A stretch of DNA of 5,298 bases from Candidatus Woesebacteria bacterium (GTDB taxonomy: Bacteria > Patescibacteriota > Microgenomatia > UBA8517): the NCBI GenBank assembly GCA_026394855.1, contig JAPLZT010000096.1, forward strand, positions 1-5,298, written 5' to 3'. A program made the translations under genes and the position numbers. Numbering within the stretch: the stretch's first letter is position 1; each line of letters begins with the position of its first letter. Below are positions 1 through 4,720 of the stretch, one piece after another. The notes beneath the pieces are model-generated. The model was not told the DNA's origin. It did no database searches and saw only the letters and a program-made list of their open reading frames with translations.

Positions 1-505
1 CGTGGCCCACATCAGTATGTCTTGGAGCATATTTGATCCTTAATCTTTTTTCTTTTAATCTCTTGGTAGTAGCATATTTTGAGGCTGGATTATGATACAT
101 CCTACAGGTTTTTTGATAGTAAAGATTATTTCTTTTGATGACCTTACCGATGGTTGATTCTTTAATAGAAATTAAGCCTTCCTTTTGACAATAAGAGGCC
201 AGTAATGGATAAATCTTTTCTTTCCCCAGCCTTGGGTATTTCATTCTTAGAGCCTTGATATATTCAAATATCTTTGGATCCGTAGCCATAACCCGGAAAT
301 TGTGGGGTTTTGTTGAAAGGGGAATAAGAGAGGTAATCCTACCTGCAGATAGATTTAATCTTTTTCTCCAAACAAAGATTGTGCCTCTTCCGACTTCAAA
401 AGCCTCTTTTGTAGTACGCTCGCCGTACTTAACGTAGTACTTGATAATCTTAAGTCTTTCTTGAGCAACTTCATCCTGGGAAAACCTCCTCATAGAGGAA
501 ACCAT
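1..505 (-). CDS. IS481/IS3-like transposase, N-terminal part (cut by window edge)
   Basis: The frame is open from the ATG at 505 to the window edge, giving 168 complete codons with no stop. Residues about 14-50 look like a helix-turn-helix (ending TIFVWRKRL). Residues about 85-130 look like the second DNA-binding region typical of IS481/IS3-type transposases, with KYPRLGKEKIYPLL and STIGKVIKRNNLYY. The visible part ends in DVGH, which in this family lies just before the first catalytic Asp of the DDE integrase core; the core itself is outside the window, so the catalytic residues cannot be judged. The start is fixed by a near-perfect Shine-Dalgarno sequence ending 5 nt upstream. A second ATG four codons in is less well placed. 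The gene lies downstream of, and in the same direction as, the sugar operon. IS481 fits best, but IS3 OrfB or another DDE family with a similar N-terminus is possible. Confidence 0.85.
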   Translation of the reverse strand, partial: MVSSMRRFSQDEVAQERLKIIKYYVKYGERTTKEAFEVGRGTIFVWRKRLNLSAGRITSLIPLSTKPHNFRVMATDPKIFEYIKALRMKYPRLGKEKIYPLLASYCQKEGLISIKESTIGKVIKRNNLYYQKTCRMYHNPASKYATTKRLKEKRLRIKYAPRHTDVGH

Positions 506-622
506 ATTAATCACCTCCTTCGTATGAGAGATTCTACCCAATAAACTCTTTAACCTACAGGGTGTACCAATTCTACCTTCCAACTATTCATTAATGTCTA
601 ATATGTGTCGTAACTTGTTCAT
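506..622. other. Gene-free spacer, probable insertion-sequence end
   Basis: The 117 nt between the transposase start and the methyltransferase stop hold the transposase ribosome binding site and no credible gene. A 12-codon ATG frame right after the methyltransferase stop has no ribosome site and no family signal. I see no clear T-tailed hairpin that would end the sugar operon, so transcription could run on into the transposase. Confidence 0.5.
511..520 (-). promoter_or_regulatory. Strong Shine-Dalgarno site of the transposase
   Basis: Read on the minus strand, AAGGAGGTGA stands 5 nt before the ATG at 505, with 8 nt between GAGG and the ATG. It is an almost full complement of the usual 16S rRNA 3' end and decides the transposase start. 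No other gene start in the window has a comparable site. Confidence 0.85.
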
Positions 623-1276
623 TTACAATTTACGTTTTCTAAATTTGCCTATATAACTCAATAAGTCAAGTTTTAAAAAACATTTTATAAAAAACTTATT
701 TAAATCTTTAAAAAAAACTTCTTCTGTCCTTAACCAGTGTTCCATAATATCTTTTTCGCCCAAATAAGATCTACTCCTTTCTCTTAAAAAAGGTATATAT
801 CCACTAATGGGTAAGGAGCAAATAAAATCATATAATTTTCTTAATGTTAATCTACGCGGCTCGATAAAACACAAATAGCCAGACGGCAAAAGAACTTTGT
901 TAATTTCCATAAGAGCCTTATCATACCTCTTAAGGTGGTGGAGGACTGAATCAACCAAAACAACATTAAACTTTCTTCTGAAAACCGGCATTTTTTCTGC
1001 CGAAGCTCTGATAAAAATTATTTTTGGATTATTTTTGGAAGCTTTTGAAAGAAGGTTTTTAGAAATATCCAAACCCACAACATCTCTTACGCCTATTTCT
1101 GTTAATATCTGTGTATTTAATCCATCTCCACAACCAAGATCCAATACTCTATCACTTTTTTTTATCCCAAATAATTTAAGTCTACGCTTTCGAAAGTTTT
1201 TACTTCTTCTAGTAGTAACACAATCATCCTCCCAACTTTTTATAGATCTTTTCACATTAAAAGAATCGAGCAGCAT
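623..1276 (-). CDS. SAM-dependent class I methyltransferase (methyltransferase 11 type)
   Basis: This 217-residue protein has the class I Rossmann methyltransferase signature. Motif I is VLDLGCGDG (residues 44-52), the acidic residue after the second strand is D70 in VGLDIS, ASAEKMP (91-97) is the usual adenine-side loop, VLVDSVLHHL (106-115) is motif II with the HHL typical of methyltransferase-11 proteins, and LLPSGYLCFIEP (129-140) is motif III. The basic N-terminus (20-40) and the lysine-rich C-terminus are not diagnostic. The substrate cannot be read from the sequence. Third place in an operon after a sugar aminotransferase and a cupin suggests methylation of an amino sugar or glycan (inference). 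No good ribosome site precedes the ATG at 1276; the gene starts 28 nt after the cupin stop and is probably co-transcribed. The TAA stop lies at the apparent edge of an insertion sequence, so the extreme C-terminus may have been altered. Confidence 0.85.
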   Translation of the reverse strand: MLLDSFNVKRSIKSWEDDCVTTRRSKNFRKRRLKLFGIKKSDRVLDLGCGDGLNTQILTEIGVRDVVGLDISKNLLSKASKNNPKIIFIRASAEKMPVFRRKFNVVLVDSVLHHLKRYDKALMEINKVLLPSGYLCFIEPRRLTLRKLYDFICSLPISGYIPFLRERSRSYLGEKDIMEHWLRTEEVFFKDLNKFFIKCFLKLDLLSYIGKFRKRKL

Positions 1277-1304
1277 AAATAAAGTTTATACCCTAATCTA
1301 TATA

Positions 1305-1673
1305 TCATGGAACAACTAGTTTGAATGTATCCGGTTTTTTATTATTATACTTAAGAGATTTTGCCATAACAAAAGTTCCATTCTGTAAAAATCTTATGGC
1401 ATGAGAAAAATATGGTTCTAAAGTAACTCCTTCGTTTTCCTTAAGATTAATTCTCTCTAATGTGTTTTCCTTAACATTAAATATGTCTACTTGGACAGAT
1501 CCTGAAATTAGGTAGAAGAGAACGGTTGTTTTTTTATGATAATGGTTACCCATAACTGCACCACTTCTCATTTTGCCATAAGAAAAATTCTTCCAAAGAT
1601 CGCCATTTATAAATTCAGCAAAAGTACCTCTATCATCCTCTCGAATAAAATTGGGTTTTGATATCTTATGCAT
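1305..1673 (-). CDS. Single-domain cupin, possible sugar epimerase/isomerase-like protein
   Basis: This 122-residue protein is one cupin beta-barrel. The N-terminus RGTFAEF (16-22) and the motif GNHYHKKT (42-49) resemble the cupin half of CapF and WxcM-like or dTDP-4-keto-sugar-epimerase-like proteins in polysaccharide loci. Candidate metal ligands are H44, H46 and, in the second motif, H91 (EPYFSHAIRF). The Glu usually found 4-5 residues after the second His is absent: the stretch reads TTVLFYLISG. It may therefore bind metal differently, or act without metal as sugar epimerases of this fold can. It begins 11 nt after the aminotransferase stop, with only a weak purine-rich site, so it is almost certainly in the same operon and likely handles the same nucleotide sugar (inference). 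It ends in TGA, the only TGA stop seen here. A 3,4-ketoisomerase or a non-catalytic sugar-binding role are alternatives. Confidence 0.75.
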   Translation of the reverse strand: MHKISKPNFIREDDRGTFAEFINGDLWKNFSYGKMRSGAVMGNHYHKKTTVLFYLISGSVQVDIFNVKENTLERINLKENEGVTLEPYFSHAIRFLQNGTFVMAKSLKYNNKKPDTFKLVVP

Positions 1674-1684
1674 ACTCTTCTTAC

Positions 1685-2836
1685 CTACTTTTTTATCAGG
1701 GACAGGAGTTCTTTAACCACTCTTTTCTGGTCTGACAAACTTAACCCCAAACCGCTAGGAATATATAGTCCTCTACGAGCAATGTCCTGAGAAACTGGAT
1801 ATTTACCTCTTACATTTGGGTAGCAGGAATTTTTTTCTTTCAAAAATATTGGTTGCTGACTCATAGAATAATAGAATCTTTCTGCACCTATTCCTTTTCT
1901 ATTAAGCATCTCGATAACTTCATCACGATTTCTACCAAACGATTTGTTTATAAGAATACCAAACATCCAAAAAGTACTCTTCCCCCACGGAGGTTCTGGA
2001 TGAAAAGAGATTTCTTTCACTCCCTTAAGAAGTCTTGTGTAATTTTTCGCTATCTCTCTTCTTTTTGCAACTTTTTTGTTCACATTTTCCATCTGAGCAA
2101 AGGCAATAGCAGCCTGGATATCAGTCATTCGATAATTAAAGCCCAGAAAGCGGTGGAAAAACCTTGGTTTTTCAAACGCTTGGCTTCTTAATAATTTGGC
2201 CATTTGTGCAACTTTTTCGTTGTTAGTCACAATAGCGCCACCCTCACCGGAAGTAATATTTTTACTTGAATAAAAACTAAAACAGCCTACGTCTCCCATC
2301 GAACCGACTTTTTTTCCACCCACTTCGGCTCCATGAGCAGCACATGCATCCTCGATAACCAAAAGTCCATGCTTTCTGGCTATTTTTAAAATTGGTTCCA
2401 TGTTGGCAGGATTACCATACATATGAACTGGCATAATAACTTTGGTTTTTTTAGTTATTTTCTCTTCTATCTTTGTCGGATCCATACACCAATATTCATC
2501 AACATCTACCAAAACCGGTTTAAGTCCTGCCAAAATTGGCATACTTGCGGAACAAATAATAGTAAAATCAGGAATTATAATTTCATCGCCCGGCTCAAGA
2601 CCTAAAGATGTAATTGCCAAGTGTATTGCTGCCGTACCACTAGAACAGGCCACGGCATATTTAGTCCCAATCCATTTTGCAAACTTCTCTTCGAGCTTCT
2701 GCGTAAATGGCCCATTTGCAGAAATCCAATTCGTTTTAAAACACTCTCCAACATATCTTTTTTCGTTACCATCTAAAACCGGAGAGCTCGTGGGAAGGAA
2801 ATTTTCCTCAGAGGAAAATTTATTATTTTTTGCCAT
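1685..2836 (-). CDS. DegT/DnrJ/EryC1-family PLP sugar aminotransferase (perosamine-synthase-like)
   Basis: This 383-residue enzyme has the normal family length and all key motifs. CSSGTAAIHLA (64-74) binds the PLP phosphate, D163 in IEDACAAHGA contacts the pyridine nitrogen, K192 in FYSSKNITSGEGG forms the Schiff base, and GFNYRMTDIQAAI (232-244) is the conserved C-terminal-domain helix. The family transfers an amino group, usually from glutamate, to a keto NDP-sugar. The residues after K192 (KNITSGEGG) resemble C4-aminating enzymes such as GDP-perosamine synthase, ArnB and PseC (KxIT..EGG) rather than C3-aminating enzymes such as TylB or FdtB (KNLGA.GDAG). C4 amination of an NDP-4-keto-6-deoxy sugar is therefore the best guess; the exact sugar is unknown. 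It is the first gene of the leftward operon. Its ATG at 2836 has no Shine-Dalgarno site and lies 12 nt after a -10 box, which implies a near-leaderless mRNA. Confidence 0.9.
   Translation of the reverse strand: MAKNNKFSSEENFLPTSSPVLDGNEKRYVGECFKTNWISANGPFTQKLEEKFAKWIGTKYAVACSSGTAAIHLAITSLGLEPGDEIIIPDFTIICSASMPILAGLKPVLVDVDEYWCMDPTKIEEKITKKTKVIMPVHMYGNPANMEPILKIARKHGLLVIEDACAAHGAEVGGKKVGSMGDVGCFSFYSSKNITSGEGGAIVTNNEKVAQMAKLLRSQAFEKPRFFHRFLGFNYRMTDIQAAIAFAQMENVNKKVAKRREIAKNYTRLLKGVKEISFHPEPPWGKSTFWMFGILINKSFGRNRDEVIEMLNRKGIGAERFYYSMSQQPIFLKEKNSCYPNVRGKYPVSQDIARRGLYIPSGLGLSLSDQKRVVKELLSLIKK
2799..2821. repeat. Perfect 23-nt palindrome inside the aminotransferase start
   Basis: Arms AAATTTTCCTC (2799-2809) and GAGGAAAATTT (2811-2821) are exact reverse complements around a single central base at 2810. 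It covers nucleotides +16 to +38 of the aminotransferase gene and encodes part of its poorly conserved N-terminus (around KFSSEENF). As RNA it could form a 10-bp hairpin with a 3-nt loop; as DNA it could be a dimeric-protein site. On the plus strand it is followed by a T-rich run (about 2821-2830), like a weak intrinsic terminator for antisense transcription. Confidence 0.7.
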
Positions 2837-2848
2837 ACTTCGATAACT

Positions 2849-2878
2849 ATACTAACATTGGTACTATATAACTGTCAA
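2849..2878 (-). promoter_or_regulatory. Promoter of the aminotransferase-cupin-methyltransferase operon
   Basis: On the minus strand a perfect -35 box TTGACA (2878-2873) is followed, after 18 nt, by the -10 box TAGTAT (2854-2849), which is preceded by TGT, an extended -10. The last base of the -10 is only 12 nt from the ATG at 2836, so the predicted start of transcription leaves a leader of about 5 nt. It matches sigma-70-type consensus well; activity is inferred. Confidence 0.65.
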
Positions 2879-2903
2879 TAAATACTAATTTTGGTAAAAG
2901 TCA

Positions 2904-2912
2904 TGTTAGAAT
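2904..2912 (+). promoter_or_regulatory. Extended -10 promoter of the plus-strand glycosyltransferase
   Basis: TGTTAGAAT gives an extended -10 (TGn followed by TAGAAT at 2907-2912). No convincing -35 box stands 16-18 nt upstream, which extended -10 promoters can tolerate. The ATG at 2927 begins 14 nt after it, predicting a leader of about 7 nt and no room for a ribosome site. It closely resembles the TGTTAGTAT of the divergent promoter. Confidence 0.45.
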
Positions 2913-2926
2913 AGCACAAATATATC

Positions 2927-4168
2927 ATGAATAAGGGTAAACTCCCGGTTTTTATTTTTTCCGGAAAATCGCCGATTAGCGCCTCAGGTGGGGGCTACTC
3001 TACCTACGCATATAATCTGGCCCGGGTCTTAACGAAACTCGGTCATAAAGTATATATTTTGGCCCTAGGTGAAAAAGACACAAAAGAAAAAATCAAAGTT
3101 GGAACGCTTCTCATTTTTAGGACTAAAATTCCTTTCTTAAATGTCAATGTCTATGCCCTACCAGGTCTTCCTCTTTATGGAATAGTTTTGGCCAAAGGTG
3201 TTAGAAAGATAGTTCAAGAAGAAGGATACAATAAATTTATAGTTTGGGGAATTGGACCATGGGGGTTTGCTGCTACTTTGGTTAAATTATTATTTGGTGA
3301 AAAGGTAATTCATGTTAATAACTACTTCACCACCGTCCGCCATGAATGGTGGGGTGGGGTTAAAGCTCTTAGGATCAAGGATTATGGAATCCGACTCAAA
3401 TTAAAGTATTTAGCAATTTATTTAACTGTTGCTCAATATTTGTCCGTCCTAGAAAGGATTGTTCTAAAATCCGCCGATATTATTATTACCAACTACCGTT
3501 CTACCGAAGAAATTTTAAAGGAAGAGTTTGCAGTTAAACAGAACAAATTTCACCGAGCCCACTTTTATGTTCAGTTATATAAAAGAAGCGTTCAAAAAGC
3601 CGTTGAGGGAAATGAAATTAAACTACCTAAAAAGTTTCTCCTCTTTTTTTCCAGACAAGATCCCAGAAAGGGAGTTAATTATTTACTGCATGCTATGAAA
3701 ATATTAATTGAAATGGGTTATAAAATTCCTCTTTTAATCGCCGGAGGAGGAGATATGCTTCCTTATAATATTAAGTTGACGAAAAAATTAAAAATTGAAA
3801 AATATGTAAAATTCTTGGGTTTTGTTAATAATCCTAAACTACTAATGGAAAAATGTTCAGTTTTTGTCTTTCCTTCCATCGAAGAAGGAGCCGGAGCTCT
3901 GACTATCAATGAAGCTATGGAAATGAGTCTTCCTGTTGTTTCAACCGCCTGCGATGGAATCATTGAAGATATCGAAGACGGAAAATCCGGATTATTAGTT
4001 CCTAAAGAAAACTCGGATGCTATGGCGATTGCAATTGAAAGAATTCTAAACAGCTCGGATCTGGCTAAAAAATTAGGAAAAAACGCTAAAAAATACTACG
4101 ACAGAAACTTCAGCTATCAAAAAATGGAGAAGGATATTAAAAAACTAATGTCGTCTTTAATTGATTAG
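2927..4168 (+). CDS. GT4-type glycosyltransferase, complete
   Basis: This 413-residue protein has the two-domain GT-B fold of family GT4. The N-terminal acceptor domain opens with SASGGGYSTYAYNLARVL (18-35) and LGHKVYIL (38-45), the usual glycine-rich loop and first strand. The C-terminal nucleotide-sugar domain starts near 235 with LLFFSRQDPRKGVNYLLHAM; R243 and K248 are the likely donor-phosphate residues. LLIAGGGDML (269-278) and VKFLGFV (294-300) follow. The active-site acidic motif is EGAGALTINEAM: E320 and E329 are separated by eight residues, not the usual seven of EX7E. No signal peptide or membrane segment is clear, so it probably acts at the inner face of the membrane by peripheral contact. 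Donor and acceptor are unknown. It is divergent from the aminotransferase operon. It lacks a Shine-Dalgarno site, and its TAG stop overlaps the convergent downstream gene. Confidence 0.9.
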   Translation: MNKGKLPVFIFSGKSPISASGGGYSTYAYNLARVLTKLGHKVYILALGEKDTKEKIKVGTLLIFRTKIPFLNVNVYALPGLPLYGIVLAKGVRKIVQEEGYNKFIVWGIGPWGFAATLVKLLFGEKVIHVNNYFTTVRHEWWGGVKALRIKDYGIRLKLKYLAIYLTVAQYLSVLERIVLKSADIIITNYRSTEEILKEEFAVKQNKFHRAHFYVQLYKRSVQKAVEGNEIKLPKKFLLFFSRQDPRKGVNYLLHAMKILIEMGYKIPLLIAGGGDMLPYNIKLTKKLKIEKYVKFLGFVNNPKLLMEKCSVFVFPSIEEGAGALTINEAMEMSLPVVSTACDGIIEDIEDGKSGLLVPKENSDAMAIAIERILNSSDLAKKLGKNAKKYYDRNFSYQKMEKDIKKLMSSLID

Positions 4169-4701
4169 TTTATAAGATTTGATATATAAGTCACTCTATC
4201 ATGAATAGTATTTATCCATTTAATTCCCGCTTCATTTGTTAGACCGTAAAGGGTTGGCAAGAAGATATTCAATCTTGATAGACGATCGTTTAACTCAATC
4301 CTATTTCTAACTTGGGTACCTTTCTCCATCTTCTCAAAGACACTAGATGCTTTCAATAAACTTCTATAAGCCTTATTAAAAGACGTTTCGGCTAAGGTTT
4401 CCTTTCCTTCTTTCAAAAGCTCTTCAGCTTCAATAATCCTTTTAGTTGCTAAAAGGATTTCATAATCCCCCCTTACAAACGGATCAAAAATAAAAGCACT
4501 TCTTATATTCTCTTTTAAGATTTTAAGAAAATATAACGAGTCACCTTCTTTCTTCCCAGCAGTTATCGGCCAGAAAAATTCATAACTGTTTATAGTTTGA
4601 GGGGCTGGAGAAGGTCTGGGAGATTGACTAAAAACAAACCCAGAGATAGATGCGAAAACAATCAAAACAATTAAGGCTAAAAAGAAAAATACATTTTTCA
4701 T
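4165..4701 (-). CDS. Secreted or membrane-anchored DUF5667-type protein
   Basis: This 178-residue protein begins with a Lys near the N-terminus and a hydrophobic stretch (residues 4-24), then FSQSPRP, so it is either cleaved near residue 25 or kept as a membrane anchor. A Pro/Ser/Ala-rich linker (27-35) leads to a helical domain at about 52-127. There DSLYFLKILKENIRSAF (54-70), FDPFVRGDYEILLATKRI and IEAEELLKEGK (90-100) match the DUF5667 pattern (short D/S-P-L-Y-x-L-K opening, FDP, ER/KRxxEAExL). The family has no known function; it is common in secreted proteins of Patescibacteria and Actinobacteria. It lies 19 nt after the glycosyltransferase to its right, on the same strand, so they are probably co-transcribed. 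Only a weak AGG precedes the ATG. The TAA stop overlaps the stop of the convergent glycosyltransferase. A role in the glycan pathway is only suggested by position. Confidence 0.75.
   Translation of the reverse strand: MKNVFFFLALIVLIVFASISGFVFSQSPRPSPAPQTINSYEFFWPITAGKKEGDSLYFLKILKENIRSAFIFDPFVRGDYEILLATKRIIEAEELLKEGKETLAETSFNKAYRSLLKASSVFEKMEKGTQVRNRIELNDRLSRLNIFLPTLYGLTNEAGIKWINTIHDRVTYISNLIN
4435..4459. repeat. Perfect 11-bp inverted repeat with 3-nt loop inside the DUF5667-type gene
   Basis: Arms AATCCTTTTAG (4435-4445) and CTAAAAGGATT (4449-4459) are exact reverse complements around TTG. The repeat lies in coding sequence for residues about 82-90 (ILLATKRII). No T-run follows on either strand, so it does not look like an intrinsic terminator. 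It sits about 270 nt past the plus-strand glycosyltransferase stop, antisense to it in direction. Protein binding, mRNA structure or chance are all possible. Confidence 0.6.
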
Positions 4702-4720
4702 ATCTTAAACCTGAATAAAA

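Larger units (their letters stand above)
1..622 (-). mobile_element. Left-edge fragment of an IS481/IS3-like insertion sequence
   Basis: The stretch holds the 5' part of a transposase gene and about 117 nt of upstream DNA that separates it from the methyltransferase gene. The element reads leftward out of the window, so its far end, the second terminal inverted repeat and any target duplication cannot be seen. The boundary near 620 is a guess. The upstream DNA has no gene and could contain the terminal repeat, but with one end only it cannot be proved. Within it an 8-bp direct repeat, ATTCTACC, occurs at 531-538 and 570-577. It could be a transposase site or chance. Confidence 0.55.

Noticed and set aside
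255..437. Plus-strand 60-codon frame opposite the transposase
   Set aside because: It lies entirely antisense to a well-supported transposase, has no ribosome site and its translation shows no family features.
405..445. Repeated GTAGTAC and a small AGTACG/CGTACT inverted repeat in the transposase
   Set aside because: The arms are only 6-7 bp, lie in coding sequence and have no regular spacing; not a CRISPR or iteron array.
584..622. 12-codon ATG frame immediately after the methyltransferase stop
   Set aside because: It is too short, lacks a ribosome site and lies in the likely insertion-sequence end.
1017..1038. Tandem 11-bp direct repeat ATTATTTTTGG x2 in the methyltransferase gene
   Set aside because: It is AT-rich, has only two copies, is not a multiple of three, and falls inside ordinary coding sequence; probably chance.
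1305..1307. UGA read as glycine (Gracilibacteria/Absconditabacteria code)
   Set aside because: The only terminal TGA is at the cupin end, and no full-length gene contains an in-frame TGA, whereas glycine is written with GGN codons throughout. Standard code 11 fits.
897..1319. Plus-strand 140-codon frame opposite the methyltransferase
   Set aside because: It is the shadow of a methyltransferase with all class I motifs, and its translation has no recognisable domain.
2442..2846. Plus-strand 134-codon frame opposite the aminotransferase start
   Set aside because: It is antisense to clear PLP-enzyme motifs; no promoter or ribosome site was seen.
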